A stretch of 64,000 bases of DNA from Afipia sp. 1NLS2 (GCF_000178995.1 NZ_ADVZ01000002.1:248001-312000); one strand, 5' to 3'; positions 17,130-26,815 are shown, counted from the stretch's first letter. Notes: generated by a model not told the origin, from the letters alone. Program-made: numbers and translations.

Positions 17130-18515
17130 ATGTCCTTCACCATTGCGATCATCGGCCGTCCCAACGTCGGTAAGTCGACGCTGTTCAACCGGCTGGTCGG
17201 ACAAAAGCTCGCGCTGGTGGACGACCAGCCTGGCGTTACGCGTGATCGCCGCGAGGGGCTTGGTCGCCTTGGCGATCTCGAATTCACCATCATCGACACG
17301 GCGGGCCTCGATTCAGGGCCGCGCGGTTCGCTCACCGCGCGGATGCAGGAGCAGACCGAGACGGCGATCGCTGCGGCGGATGCGCTGATGTTCGTGATCG
17401 ACGCGCGCGCGGGCCTCACGCCGAATGACCGTGCCTTCGCCGACTTTGCGCGCCGCGCCAACAAACCGGTGCTGCTGCTCGCCAACAAGAGCGAGGGTAA
17501 GCAGGGCGAAGCAGGCATCGCGGAATCCTATGCGCTCGGTCTGGGCGATCCGATCGGCATTTCCGCCGAGCACGGCGAGGGGCTAGGCGATCTGTATGAC
17601 GCGCTGCGCGAATTGATGCCCGATCCGATCGATGATGAGGCGGACGAGGACGACCCAGACGGCGCGGAAGACTTCGAAGACGATCCCACGCGCCCGATCC
17701 GCGTCGCGGTGCTGGGTCGCCCCAATGCGGGCAAATCGACGCTCATCAATCATCTGCTCGGCGAGGAGCGGCTGCTGACGAGCCCGGAAGCGGGCACCAC
17801 ACGCGATTCCATCGCGGTAGATGTCGAATGGAAAGGCCGGAAGCTGCGGGTATTCGACACCGCGGGTTTGCGCCGGCGTTCGCGCATCGACGACAAACTC
17901 GAAAAGCTGTCGGTGTCGGATGCGCTGCGCGCGGTGCGCTTCGCCGAAGTCGTTGTGCTGGTGGTGGACGCGCAGAACCGCTTCGAGGAGCAGGATCTGC
18001 GACTGGCCGATCTTGTCGAACGCGAAGGCCGCGCTCTCGTGCTTGCCGTCAACAAATGGGATCTGGTGGAGCGCGCGCCGAGTGCGATCGGCAAGCTGCG
18101 CGAAACCGCCGATCATCTGCTGCCGCAGGTGCGCGGCGCGCCGGTGGTGGCGATTTCTGGCCTGATGGGAGAAGGCATCGACCGGCTGATCGGCGCGATC
18201 GAGAAAGCCTATGCCACCTGGAACAAGCGCATTCCCACCAGCGCGCTGAACCGCTGGTTCGAACAGGCGACGCGCAACAATCCGCCGCCCGCCGTGTCGG
18301 GCCGCAGGCTGAAGCTGAATTACGTAACGCAGACCAAAGCGCGGCCGCCTAGCTTCGTGGTGTTCTGTTCGCGCGCCGACGCTGTCCCGCAATCCTATCT
18401 GCGCTATCTCACAAATACATTGCGCGAGGCGTTTGATCTGCCGGGCACGCCGGTCCGCATCACGCTGCGCGAGAAGGCCAACCCGTTCGCACACAAGGCG
18501 AAGCGAAAATCGTAG
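17130..18515 (+). CDS. der: Ribosome-associated double GTPase Der (EngA)
   Basis: Der is an essential tandem GTPase needed for 50S subunit assembly. The 461-residue product has two G domains: G1 motifs [14 protein letters not shown] (about residue 9) and [14 protein letters not shown] (about 200), G3 motifs DTAG, and NKWD in the second domain. The C-terminal KH-like domain is present. The inter-domain linker carries a very acidic stretch ([18 protein letters not shown]), as in many alphaproteobacterial homologues. It stands downstream of yfgM-like and the lipoprotein gene. Confidence 0.97.
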   Translation: MSFTIAIIGRPNVGKSTLFNRLVGQKLALVDDQPGVTRDRREGLGRLGDLEFTIIDTAGLDSGPRGSLTARMQEQTETAIAAADALMFVIDARAGLTPNDRAFADFARRANKPVLLLANKSEGKQGEAGIAESYALGLGDPIGISAEHGEGLGDLYDALRELMPDPIDDEADEDDPDGAEDFEDDPTRPIRVAVLGRPNAGKSTLINHLLGEERLLTSPEAGTTRDSIAVDVEWKGRKLRVFDTAGLRRRSRIDDKLEKLSVSDALRAVRFAEVVVLVVDAQNRFEEQDLRLADLVEREGRALVLAVNKWDLVERAPSAIGKLRETADHLLPQVRGAPVVAISGLMGEGIDRLIGAIEKAYATWNKRIPTSALNRWFEQATRNNPPPAVSGRRLKLNYVTQTKARPPSFVVFCSRADAVPQSYLRYLTNTLREAFDLPGTPVRITLREKANPFAHKAKRKS

Positions 18516-18521
18516 CTTCCC

Positions 18522-19262
18522 TCACACCGGCGGACGGAAGTGCATCAGCGAGCGGGTGCGGTAGTCGTAGACCTTGCCGGTCTCGTTCCAGTCCGGCATG
18601 CACATCGGCAGGATGTATTCGGCGGCTTGCTCAGGCGTGTCGAGCGTCATCGGGTCCTCGCCCGGCATGACGGAGGCGCGCATGCGGGTGCGGATCGGTC
18701 CCGGATTGAACAGGTTGACGCGGATCTCGCTTGTCGCTGTCTCGTGCGCCCAGACCCGCGCCAGTGCTTCCAGCCCGGCCTTGGAAGCGGCGTAAGGTCC
18801 GCGATAGGCGCTGGCCTTGGAGGCAGTGCCGGAGGTGATGAACACCGCGCGGCCAGCATCCGAATGGATCAGCAATGGCTCCATGCAGCGGATCAGCTGG
18901 AAGTTCGCGGTAAGGTTGACCCCGATCGCGTCCATCCACGGCTTCAAATCAATATGGCCAAGTGGCGAGGAGGGGCCGGCGACGCCGGCATTGCCGATCA
19001 GGATGTCGAGCTTGCCGTGGCGGTCGTTCAGCGCGGCGCCCAGCCGTGCCACGCCGTCGTAATCGGTGATGTCGAGCGGGACCAGCGTGGTGCTGCCGCC
19101 TTCGCTGCGGATTTCATCGTCGAGTTCTTCCAAGCCGCCCTGCGTCCGCGCCACGGCGATGACATGGGCCCCAGCGCGGGCCAGCGCGCGCGCCGCTGCG
19201 TGGCCGATGCCGCGCGAGGCGCCGGTGACGAGAGCGATGCGGGAAGCGAGGGGTTTTGTCAT
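18522..19262 (-). CDS. Short-chain dehydrogenase/reductase
   Basis: This 246-residue NAD(P)-dependent SDR has the cofactor motif TGASRGIGHAAARAL (residues about 14-28), the NAGVAG motif, catalytic serine in FITSGTASKASAYRGPYAASKAG, and the YxxxK pair (YAASK). The substrate is unknown; the sequence is near the YciK-like/oxidoreductase group. It is convergent with der (6 bp apart) and followed upstream by an intergenic palindromic repeat. Confidence 0.9.
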   Translation of the reverse strand: MTKPLASRIALVTGASRGIGHAAARALARAGAHVIAVARTQGGLEELDDEIRSEGGSTTLVPLDITDYDGVARLGAALNDRHGKLDILIGNAGVAGPSSPLGHIDLKPWMDAIGVNLTANFQLIRCMEPLLIHSDAGRAVFITSGTASKASAYRGPYAASKAGLEALARVWAHETATSEIRVNLFNPGPIRTRMRASVMPGEDPMTLDTPEQAAEYILPMCMPDWNETGKVYDYRTRSLMHFRPPV

Positions 19263-19281
19263 TTTTAAACTCTTCAGCCTG

Positions 19282-19398
19282 CGTCATGCCCGGGCTCGTC
19301 CCCGGCATCCACGCCTTTGCGGCAGGTTTTACAGACGCCGGTGGCCGGGCGAAAGGGCGTTCACGCCCGTCTTCGACGGGCTATGCCCGGCCATGACG
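19282..19398. repeat. Intergenic palindromic (REP-like) repeat
   Basis: The outer arms are complementary: CGTCATGCCCGGGC at the left end and GCCCGGCCATGACG at the right end (one base insertion), with further complementary blocks inside (CCGGGCG, GGGCGTTCACGCCC). This long imperfect palindrome closely resembles an abundant intergenic repeat family of Bradyrhizobium/Rhodopseudomonas genomes, recognised from memory. It lies between the divergent SDR and GNAT genes. No second copy was seen in this window. Confidence 0.65.
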
Positions 19399-19447
19399 GG
19401 AGGGATGGTTATTGAGGGAGAAGACGGACGGCAGCTAGAAGGCTGAC

Positions 19448-19951
19448 ATGCTGACCGAACGTGCTTCATGGCGACAGATGCAGCCTGCCGATCTGCCCGC
19501 CGTCCATGCGCTGCAAGCGCTGATCCATCCGGCCTATCCGGAGGATGCGGCGGTATTCGCCGAGCGGCTGCGGCTTTATCCGCCGGGCTGCCGGGTGCTG
19601 GAAGGCAATGGGAGGCTCACGGCTTATGCCATCAGCCATCCGTGGCTTGACCGCGCGCCGCCGCAACTCAACACGCTGCTCGGCGAATTGCCGCCACAGC
19701 CTTCGACCTATTATCTCCACGACATCGCGTTGCTGCCCGAGATGCGGGGCACCGGTGCGGCGGCCGAAGTGGTGACATCGCTGGCCGAGCAGGTGCGGGC
19801 CGAGCGCCTGCCGTCACTATCGCTGATCGCAGTCAACGGTTCGGAAGGCTTCTGGCAGCGGCAGGGCTTTGCGGCAGTGGTGGACGATACACTTGCGGAG
19901 AAGCTGCGCAGCTATGGCGAAGATGCGCAGTTCATGATGCGAAGGCTTTGA
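19448..19951 (+). CDS. GNAT family N-acetyltransferase
   Basis: This 167-residue acetyltransferase of the GNAT fold has the acetyl-CoA binding stretch HDIALLPEMRGTGAAAEVV (about residues 97-115), matching the RxxGxG/A motif with RGTGAA, and the later VNGSEGFWQRQGFAAV typical of motif B. The substrate is unknown. It is convergent with purF (6 bp between stops) and divergent from the SDR gene across the palindromic repeat. Confidence 0.85.
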   Translation: MLTERASWRQMQPADLPAVHALQALIHPAYPEDAAVFAERLRLYPPGCRVLEGNGRLTAYAISHPWLDRAPPQLNTLLGELPPQPSTYYLHDIALLPEMRGTGAAAEVVTSLAEQVRAERLPSLSLIAVNGSEGFWQRQGFAAVVDDTLAEKLRSYGEDAQFMMRRL

Positions 19952-19957
19952 GCGAAC

Positions 19958-21463
19958 TCAGCTTGCTTCCGCCAGCAACGAGAGCTGGTGCTGCGGCTGT
20001 TCCACCTGCGTCTGGTCGGTGAGGTGGGTCGGATAGTCGCCGGTGAAGCAGTGATCCGAGAACTTCGGATTGGCCGGGTCGCGTCCCGGCTCGCCGACCG
20101 CGCGGTACATGCCGTCGATGGAGAGGAAGGCGAGAGAGTCCGCTCCGATGATGTCGCGCATTTCTTCCAGCGTATGCGTGGCCGCGAGAAGGCCGCCGCG
20201 GTCCGGCAGGTCGATACCGTAATAATCCGGGTGGATGATCGGCGGCGAGGCGAGGCGGAAGTGAACTTCCTTGGCGCCCGCGTCGCGCATCATGCGCACG
20301 ATCTTCTTCGAGGTGGTGCCGCGCACCAGCGAGTCGTCGATCAGAATGATGCGCTTACCTTCGATCGCGGCGCGGTTCGGCGCGTGCTTCATGCGCACGC
20401 CGAGTTCGCGCACGCTCTGCGTCGGCTGGATGAAGGTGCGTCCGACATAGTGATTACGGATGATGCCGAGTTCGAACGGTACGCCCGATTCCTGGCTGTA
20501 GCCGATGGCGGCAGGGACGCCGGAATCCGGCACCGGCACGACCACGTCCACATCGACATGGCTTTCGCGGGCGAGCTGCGCGCCGAAGCCTTTGCGGACT
20601 TCATAAACGGAACGCCCGCCGACGACGGAATCCGGGCGGGCGAAATAGATGTACTCGAAGATGCAGGGGCGGGGCGGCTGCGGCGGGAAGGGTTTGTGAA
20701 TCTCGGTACCCTTCTCGTCGAACACGATGACTTCGCCGGGCTCGATGTCGCGAACATATTTCGCGCCGATGATGTCGAGCGCGCAGGTCTCCGAAGCGAG
20801 GATCGGGCAGCCGTCAAGCTCGCCGAGCACCAGCGGGCGGATGCCGAGCGGGTCGCGTGCACCGATCAGCTTCTTGTTGGTGAGCGCCACCAGCGCGTAG
20901 GCGCCTTCTATGGCGCGCAGCGCCTCGATGTAACGCTCGATGAAGCGGGTGCGTTTGGAATGGGCGACGAGGTGGAGAACGACTTCGGTATCGGTGGTCG
21001 ATTGCATCATCGCGCCCTGGCGGACCAGTTCGCGGCGCAACGACAGGCCGTTGGTGAGGTTGCCGTTATGGGCGATGGCGAAGCCGCCGGCGTTGAGCTC
21101 GGCGAACAGCGGCTGCACATTGCGCAGGATGGTTTCGCCGGTGGTGGAATAGCGGACGTGGCCGATGGCGTTGTCGCCGGGAAGACGGTCGATTACGGCT
21201 GCGCGGGAGAAGGTGTCGCCGACGAGGCCGAGGCGGCGTTCAGAGTGGAAGCGGTGGCCGTCGAAGGAGACGATACCGGCGGCTTCCTGGCCGCGATGCT
21301 GGAGGGCGTGAAGTCCGAGGGCGGTGATGGCGGCGGCGTCGGGATGACCGTAGATGCCGAAGACGCCGCATTCTTCCCGTAGCGTGTCGCCTTCGCCGTG
21401 CAGATCGATATCGCGCTGGTCGCGTTCGCCTGTGGCGGCCGTGCTACCGGAGAAGTTGTTCAT
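19958..21463 (-). CDS. purF: Amidophosphoribosyltransferase
   Basis: PurF makes phosphoribosylamine from PRPP and glutamine, the first step of purine synthesis. From the ATG at 21463 the product has 501 residues: a propeptide of about 31 residues, then the nucleophile cysteine in EECGVFGIYGHPDAA, the NTN-hydrolase domain, and the phosphoribosyltransferase domain with the PRPP loop IILIDDSLVRGTTS. A GGAGG lies 12 bases upstream of 21463; a longer open frame (to 21526) has no better start. The cvpA gene lies 79 bp upstream on the same strand, the usual cvpA-purF order. Confidence 0.97.
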   Translation of the reverse strand: MNNFSGSTAATGERDQRDIDLHGEGDTLREECGVFGIYGHPDAAAITALGLHALQHRGQEAAGIVSFDGHRFHSERRLGLVGDTFSRAAVIDRLPGDNAIGHVRYSTTGETILRNVQPLFAELNAGGFAIAHNGNLTNGLSLRRELVRQGAMMQSTTDTEVVLHLVAHSKRTRFIERYIEALRAIEGAYALVALTNKKLIGARDPLGIRPLVLGELDGCPILASETCALDIIGAKYVRDIEPGEVIVFDEKGTEIHKPFPPQPPRPCIFEYIYFARPDSVVGGRSVYEVRKGFGAQLARESHVDVDVVVPVPDSGVPAAIGYSQESGVPFELGIIRNHYVGRTFIQPTQSVRELGVRMKHAPNRAAIEGKRIILIDDSLVRGTTSKKIVRMMRDAGAKEVHFRLASPPIIHPDYYGIDLPDRGGLLAATHTLEEMRDIIGADSLAFLSIDGMYRAVGEPGRDPANPKFSDHCFTGDYPTHLTDQTQVEQPQHQLSLLAEAS

Positions 21464-21542
21464 CGTGTCACCAAGCCTCCGCGCCATTGAGACGATATCT
21501 AGCTGAAACCACCACCCGATTCCCAAGCATCATGGCCTACAG

Positions 21543-22187
21543 TTAACGCCCCGTGGCTTTGCCGTCGATTAACGACTTCATCCCGTCGCGCTCCGACTTG
21601 GCATAGCCGCCGGGGTCCGACGGGTTCTCCGTCCGGTTGTCCGGAGCGGAATCGGCCGGCTCGTCTTCCGGCTTGGTTTTCTTGAACCGTTTCAAGATGG
21701 TATTTTCAGGGTCGTCCGGCAAGAGCGACAAAAGCCAATCGCCGGTTCCTTGCAGCACAACACGCGATTTTGCGCCGCGAACCCAGTCGGGCTGCTGCTT
21801 CTCGGGTACCAGCCATGCAAAAAACAGGAAGGCCACGACCATGATGAGCAAGCCGCGAGCGAGGCCGAACAGGAAGCCGAGGGTGCGGTCGAGCGCACCG
21901 ATTCGCGAATCCAGGATCATGTCGGAGATGCGCACGGTGACGATCGACACCACGATCAGCGTGACGATGAAGATGCCGGCGACGACGGCGACGGTCGCGA
22001 GCGTGTCGCTGGCGATGTAGGTCTTCGCTGTCGGAAGAAGTTTCTGGTAGGCGTAAAGGGTGGTGAGCGCCGCCGCGCCCCAGGCCGTGATCGATAGTAC
22101 CTCGCGCACGAAACCGCGGATCATCGCAAGCAGGCCGGAGAGCAGAAGAACGGCGAGGACGATGATATCGAGTAGCGTGATCGGCAT
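21543..22187 (-). CDS. cvpA: CvpA family membrane protein
   Basis: This inner-membrane protein of 214 residues has four predicted transmembrane segments in the first 145 residues (PITLLDIIVLAVLLLSGLLA, LATVAVVAGIFIVTLIVVS and others) and a hydrophilic, acidic C-terminal tail (KKTKPEDEPADSAPDNRTEN). CvpA proteins have roles in colicin V export and envelope stress resistance in enterobacteria, and commonly precede purF, as here. The ATG at 22187 starts directly at the first hydrophobic segment. Confidence 0.9.
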   Translation of the reverse strand: MPITLLDIIVLAVLLLSGLLAMIRGFVREVLSITAWGAAALTTLYAYQKLLPTAKTYIASDTLATVAVVAGIFIVTLIVVSIVTVRISDMILDSRIGALDRTLGFLFGLARGLLIMVVAFLFFAWLVPEKQQPDWVRGAKSRVVLQGTGDWLLSLLPDDPENTILKRFKKTKPEDEPADSAPDNRTENPSDPGGYAKSERDGMKSLIDGKATGR

Positions 22188-22437
22188 CGGAGAGGCTGTT
22201 CCAGTTATGGCGGTGGCCCGAATCGCAGGGCTCACCGGATTTCAGGAGACGGCGTAGCGGCGCGGCCCGCAAGCCGCGCGCGCGTTGTATAACCAGCCAT
22301 TTTTCGGGCGTCACGCGGTGTGGACCCGTAGAGGCATCAAATCGGGAACTCGAGGCGGATTTTTCCCCGCCTGTGGCTTTTCAAACCGTCCATGTGGCGC
22401 CATCCGGCGGTGAATATTTCAAATTTTACCCATGGAT

Positions 22438-23850
22438 CTATCCCTGAGCGGCGGGACGCAAACGCTTCTCGCTGCGGGCCGCGATGTCCGCCACCAGCGA
22501 GGTCAGTGAATTGACGGTGTTCAGGCTCAATCCGACATCGCCAGCGCCTGCATCGCCGCGCGCTGTGTCCGGCAGCACCGCGCGGGCGAAGCCAAGCTTG
22601 GCCGCTTCCTTCAGGCGTGCGGAGGATTGTGCGACCGGGCGCACAGCACCTGATAGCGAGATTTCCCCGAAATAGACGGCATCGACCGGCAGCGGTGCGT
22701 TGGCGAGCGAGGAGACGAGGGCGGCCGCCGCGGCAAGGTCAGCGGCGGGCTCCTGGATGCGCAGACCGCCCGCGACATTGAGGTAGACATCGTGGCCCGA
22801 GAGCTTGATGCCGCAATGGGCTTCCAGCACCGCCAGCACCATGGAGAGGCGGCTCGGATCCCAGCCGACCACGGCACGGCGCGGTGTGCCGAGCGAGGTC
22901 GGCGCGACCAGCGCCTGCAATTCCACCAGCACCGGGCGTGTGCCTTCGATCCCTGCGAACACCGCCGTGCCCGGGCTGCCGAGATCGCGCTCCGAAAGAA
23001 ACAGTTCGGACGGGTTGGTGACCTCGCGCAGGCCAAGCCCAGTCATCTCGAACACGCCGATCTCGTCGGTGGGGCCGAAGCGGTTCTTCACCGAGCGCAG
23101 GATACGGAACTGTTGCGAGCCTTCACCCTCGAAAGACAGCACGGCATCGACCATGTGCTCGACGACGCGGGGGCCGGCGATCTGGCCGTCCTTGGTGACG
23201 TGACCGACGAGGATGAGGGCCGCGCCAGATTTCTTGGCAAAGCGAATGAGTGCCTGCGCCGAAGCGCGAACCTGCGTCACGGTGCCGGGCGCGGATTCCA
23301 CCGTATCGGTCCACATCGTCTGGATCGAATCGATCACCACGAGCCGGGGAGGCGTGCCTTCTGAAAGGGTTGCGATGATATCTTCAACCGAAGTCTCGGC
23401 GGCAAGCTGGACGGCGGCGTCGGCAAGGCCAAGCCTTGCCGCCCGCAGCCGCACCTGCGCCACGGCTTCCTCGCCCGAGATATAGACGGCGCGATGGCCC
23501 GCGCGGGCCAGCATGCTGGTAGCCTGTGTCAGAAGGGTTGATTTACCGATGCCGGGATCTCCCCCGACCAGCAGCACCGAGCCGCGCACGAAGCCGCCGC
23601 CGGTGACGCGGTCGAGTTCCGCCATCCCCGACGGAAGACGCGGGGCCTGCTGGGATTCGCCCGTCAGTGTTTCCAGCGTGAACAGGCGGCCCTTGCGCTT
23701 CGGGCGGATGCTGGAGGGCATGGCGGCGGCCGCAATCGAGTCCTCTTCGGACAGCGTGTTCCACTCGCCGCAGCCTTCGCACTTGCCTTGCCACTTGGTG
23801 TAGGCCGAGCCGCAATTCTGGCAGACGAAGGAGGGAAGGTTTTTGGCCAT
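22438..23850 (-). CDS. radA: DNA repair protein RadA (branch migration helicase)
   Basis: RadA (Sms) is a RecA-family ATPase promoting branch migration in recombination. The 470-residue product has the N-terminal C4 zinc finger CQNCGSAYTKWQGKCEGCGEW, Walker A GGDPGIGKSTLL (residues about 93-104), the RadA-specific motif KNRFGPTDEIGVFEM (about residue 254), and the Lon-protease-like C-terminal domain. It lies between alr and cvpA on the same strand. Confidence 0.97.
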   Translation of the reverse strand: MAKNLPSFVCQNCGSAYTKWQGKCEGCGEWNTLSEEDSIAAAAMPSSIRPKRKGRLFTLETLTGESQQAPRLPSGMAELDRVTGGGFVRGSVLLVGGDPGIGKSTLLTQATSMLARAGHRAVYISGEEAVAQVRLRAARLGLADAAVQLAAETSVEDIIATLSEGTPPRLVVIDSIQTMWTDTVESAPGTVTQVRASAQALIRFAKKSGAALILVGHVTKDGQIAGPRVVEHMVDAVLSFEGEGSQQFRILRSVKNRFGPTDEIGVFEMTGLGLREVTNPSELFLSERDLGSPGTAVFAGIEGTRPVLVELQALVAPTSLGTPRRAVVGWDPSRLSMVLAVLEAHCGIKLSGHDVYLNVAGGLRIQEPAADLAAAAALVSSLANAPLPVDAVYFGEISLSGAVRPVAQSSARLKEAAKLGFARAVLPDTARGDAGAGDVGLSLNTVNSLTSLVADIAARSEKRLRPAAQG

Positions 23851-23928
23851 CGGGAGCCCCAGACAGATATGTTCTATCTTTGTTCTTATTCGAGTTAAAA
23901 AGTCAACCCATGGCCTGAAAGGTAGGGG

Positions 23929-25119
23929 TCAGGCCGAGGACTTTTCCGGAGCCGTTTTCGAATCTTGACTGACGCTGCCCCGGTAGTCGCGCGCGTAGCG
24001 GCGGCCGAGGCTGGTCAGCACCTCGTAGCCGATGGTGCCGAAATGGTGCCCGAGTTCATCGAGGGTCAGGCCTTCGCCGATCAGGGTGATGAAGTGACCG
24101 CGCCGTATGCCGCCGTGCGGCACGTCGGTGATGTCGATCGCCATCAGGTCCATCGAGATGCGGCCGACGATGGGGCAGCGCTGGCCCGCGACAATCGCCT
24201 GCGCGCTGCGGGTTCCTTCGATGCCGCTCGCGGCGCGGAAATAGCCGTCGGCATACCCGGCGCTGACGATGGCAAGCCGCGTCGGCCGCTTGGCGTGCCA
24301 CAATGCGCCATAGCCGACCGTCTCGCCCTTGGGCACGTTGCGGATTTGCGCGATGCGAACCTTGAGGCCGACCACAGGCTGCATCGGGTTGTCGGCTTCC
24401 GGCGTGGGGTTGACGCCGTAGAGCGCAGCACCCGGCCGCACCATGTCCATGTGGAAGTGCGAGCCGAGAAAGATGCCGGACGAATTCGCCAGCGAAGCGG
24501 TGATGCCGCTGAATTCGGATGCGACGCTCCGGAAGGCGGCGAGCTGGCGCGCGTTCATTGCGTTGCTCATGTCCTCGGCGCAGGCGAGGTGGCTCATCAC
24601 CAGCGCGATGCCGTGATCGGCTTGCTTGATGCGCGGTACCAGCCCGCGCGCCTCGTCGGGGGTGAAGCCGAGGCGGTTCATGCCGGTGTCGATCTGGAGC
24701 GCGGCGAGGCCGGTCCAGCCGCGGGTGCGCCGGAACGCATCCCATTCCGCAAGCTCGTTAAGATCGCCGATCACGGGACGGCAATCAATCTTGGCGAAAT
24801 CGTCTCCACAATTGGCGAAGAAACCATCGAGCACGTAGATCGCGGCTTTTGGCGCGGCCTCGCGTGCGCGCTTCGCTTCATCGAGGGTTGCCACGAAGAA
24901 CGTCTTGCAGCCGATGCTGACGAGTTTGCGCGTCACGGGTGTGAGTCCGCAGCCATAGGCGTCGGCCTTGACCACGGCGGAGCATTCCGCCGGCACAGCG
25001 CGGCTCTCCAGCGCCTTCCAGTTCGTGGCGAGCGCGTCGAGATCGATGGTCAGGACGCCGGGCGTTCCCTGCAACGTGTGCGCATCGATCTGGACTGAGG
25101 TATCGGGAAAGGGTGTCAT
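23929..25119 (-). CDS. alr: Alanine racemase
   Basis: Alr is a PLP enzyme interconverting L- and D-alanine for peptidoglycan. The 396-residue product has the PLP lysine in AVVKADAYGCGL (about residue 48), the second catalytic tyrosine in IVSAGYADGYFR (about 288), and GRISMDLMAIDITD near the C-terminus. The N-terminus (PFPDTSVQIDAHTLQGTPG) is slightly longer than the E. coli enzyme. The gene lies between radA and dnaB, the usual order in this family of bacteria. Confidence 0.96.
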   Translation of the reverse strand: MTPFPDTSVQIDAHTLQGTPGVLTIDLDALATNWKALESRAVPAECSAVVKADAYGCGLTPVTRKLVSIGCKTFFVATLDEAKRAREAAPKAAIYVLDGFFANCGDDFAKIDCRPVIGDLNELAEWDAFRRTRGWTGLAALQIDTGMNRLGFTPDEARGLVPRIKQADHGIALVMSHLACAEDMSNAMNARQLAAFRSVASEFSGITASLANSSGIFLGSHFHMDMVRPGAALYGVNPTPEADNPMQPVVGLKVRIAQIRNVPKGETVGYGALWHAKRPTRLAIVSAGYADGYFRAASGIEGTRSAQAIVAGQRCPIVGRISMDLMAIDITDVPHGGIRRGHFITLIGEGLTLDELGHHFGTIGYEVLTSLGRRYARDYRGSVSQDSKTAPEKSSA

Positions 25120-25178
25120 GAAAGGACGCGGCTGGAGGCGAAGATCAGCCTCTCATATCACGCTTCCCGCGCCAAAGA

Positions 25179-26675
25179 TCAAATATGCGTTGGCATGTGG
25201 TCGTCTTCGACGAGATCGGCGAAGCGCGTGACGCTGGAATCGAAATGCAGCTTGATGGTGCCGGTCGGGCCATGGCGCTGCTTGCCGATGATGACTTCGG
25301 CCTTGCCGTGAACCAGCGACATTTCCAGTTGCCATTTTTCGTGTTCCGGCGTGCCGACCTTCGGTTCCTTGTTCTGCAGGTAGTACTCCTCGCGGAATAC
25401 GAACAGCACCACGTCGGCGTCCTGCTCGATCGAGCCGGATTCACGAAGGTCGGCGAGTTGCGGGCGCTTGTCGTCACGCGCTTCGACCTGACGCGAGAGC
25501 TGCGAAAGCGCGATGATCGGAACATTCAGCTCCTTCGCCAGCGCCTTCAGGCTGGTGGTGATCTCGGTGATTTCCTGCACGCGGTTGTCGGAACGCTTGC
25601 CCGAACCTGACAGGAGCTGGATGTAGTCGATGATCAGAAGATCGAGGCCCTTCTGCCGCTTCAGCCGCCGTGCCCGCGCCATCAGTTGCGCGATTGACAG
25701 GCCGCCGGTGTCGTCGACGTGGAAGGGCAAATGCTGCATTTCGATGGCGTGGTCGCGGATCTTGTCGAAATCGCTTTCGGTGATGCCGCCGCGCCGGATC
25801 GAGCTTGAGGAAACGCCGGTGCGCTCGGAGAGAATACGGGTGGCGAGCTGTTCGGCCGACATTTCCAGCGAGAAGAAACCGACCACGCCGCCATTGACGG
25901 ATTTCGTCGTCCCGTCGGGCTGCAACTCGCCCTGCCAGGAACGGGCGACGTTATAGGCGATGTTGGTGGCGAGTGCGGTCTTTCCCATAGCCGGGCGTCC
26001 GGCGAGGATGATGAGGTCGGACGGCTGCAATCCGCCCATCTTGGTGTCCATGTCGCGCAGGCCCGAGGCGAGGCCGGAGAGATTGCCGTCGCGCGCATAG
26101 GCCTTGGCCGCCATGTCGATGGCGACCGTCAGGGCCTGTCCGAATTTCTGGAAGCCGCCGTCATACTGGCCTTGCTCGGCCAGCTCGTAGAGCCGCCGCT
26201 CGGCATCCTCGATCTGCGCGCGTGGCGCGAAGTCCACCGGCGCGTCATAGGCGACGTTGACCATGTCCTCGCCGATGCGGATCAGGTCGCGGCGCTGGGA
26301 GAGGTCGTAAATCGTGCGGCCGTAATCCTGCGCGTTGATGATGGTCGTCGCTTCGGCGGCGAGGCGGGCGAGGTACTGGCTGACCGTGATGCCGCCGAGA
26401 TCGGTGTCGGCGGGCAGGAAGGTTTTCAGCGTCACCGGCGTGGCGACCTTGCCCGCGCGGATCAGGCTTGACGCCGTCTCAAAGATCACCTGATGGATCG
26501 GCTCGAAGAAGTGCTTCGGCTCGAGGAAATCCGAAACGCGGTAGAACGCGTCGTTGTTGACGAGGATCGCGCCGAGCAGGCTCTGTTCCGCCTCGATGTT
26601 GTGGGGCGCAGTGCGGTAGGCCGGTGCGCCGGCTTCGGGCGCGAGCTTGACAATGTTCGAGTCGGAAACGGCCAT
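25179..26675 (-). CDS. dnaB: Replicative DNA helicase
   Basis: DnaB is the hexameric 5'-3' helicase of the replisome. From the ATG at 26675 the product has 498 residues: N-terminal collar domain (AYRTAPHNIEAEQSLLGAIL), linker, and RecA-like motor with Walker A GRPAMGKTALAT, Walker B DLLIIDYIQLLSG, and the arginine-finger region. The C-terminus FDSSVTRFADL is family-typical. A TTG seven codons upstream is possible but less likely. A perfect 7-base dyad lies 69 bp upstream of the start. Confidence 0.97.
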   Translation of the reverse strand: MAVSDSNIVKLAPEAGAPAYRTAPHNIEAEQSLLGAILVNNDAFYRVSDFLEPKHFFEPIHQVIFETASSLIRAGKVATPVTLKTFLPADTDLGGITVSQYLARLAAEATTIINAQDYGRTIYDLSQRRDLIRIGEDMVNVAYDAPVDFAPRAQIEDAERRLYELAEQGQYDGGFQKFGQALTVAIDMAAKAYARDGNLSGLASGLRDMDTKMGGLQPSDLIILAGRPAMGKTALATNIAYNVARSWQGELQPDGTTKSVNGGVVGFFSLEMSAEQLATRILSERTGVSSSSIRRGGITESDFDKIRDHAIEMQHLPFHVDDTGGLSIAQLMARARRLKRQKGLDLLIIDYIQLLSGSGKRSDNRVQEITEITTSLKALAKELNVPIIALSQLSRQVEARDDKRPQLADLRESGSIEQDADVVLFVFREEYYLQNKEPKVGTPEHEKWQLEMSLVHGKAEVIIGKQRHGPTGTIKLHFDSSVTRFADLVEDDHMPTHI

Positions 26676-26743
26676 GGTGTTCAGATGCGCTTTCAAGTCG
26701 GAAGAGGCGGGCAGGTATCAAGCACCTGCACCGCAAGGGGCGT

Positions 26744-26759
26744 AAGTCAGAACTGACTT
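26744..26759. promoter_or_regulatory. Palindrome upstream of dnaB
   Basis: AAGTCAGAACTGACTT is a perfect dyad (7-base arms, 2-base centre), 69 bp upstream of the dnaB start. It is symmetric and compact, as expected of a dimeric repressor/activator operator. No factor could be named from the sequence; it may also be a weak RNA hairpin. Confidence 0.4.
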
Positions 26760-26784
26760 TATGCCCGATTCTCACACCCGGCCG

Positions 26785-26801
26785 GGGAAACCCTGTTTCC
26801 C
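26785..26801 (-). terminator. Hairpin after the CFA-synthase-like gene (possible terminator)
   Basis: GGGAAAC-CCT-GTTTCCC is a perfect 7-base stem with a 3-base loop beginning 15 bp past the stop of the methyltransferase gene. It lacks a U-run, so it is weak as an intrinsic terminator and could instead be a processing or pausing hairpin. Confidence 0.35.
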
Positions 26802-26815
26802 TGTAATTCCACTTG

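Noticed and set aside
19988-21382. Plus-strand open frame of 464 codons opposite purF
   Set aside because: Antisense shadow of a highly conserved gene; the composition is Asp/Arg/Val-rich as in other shadows.
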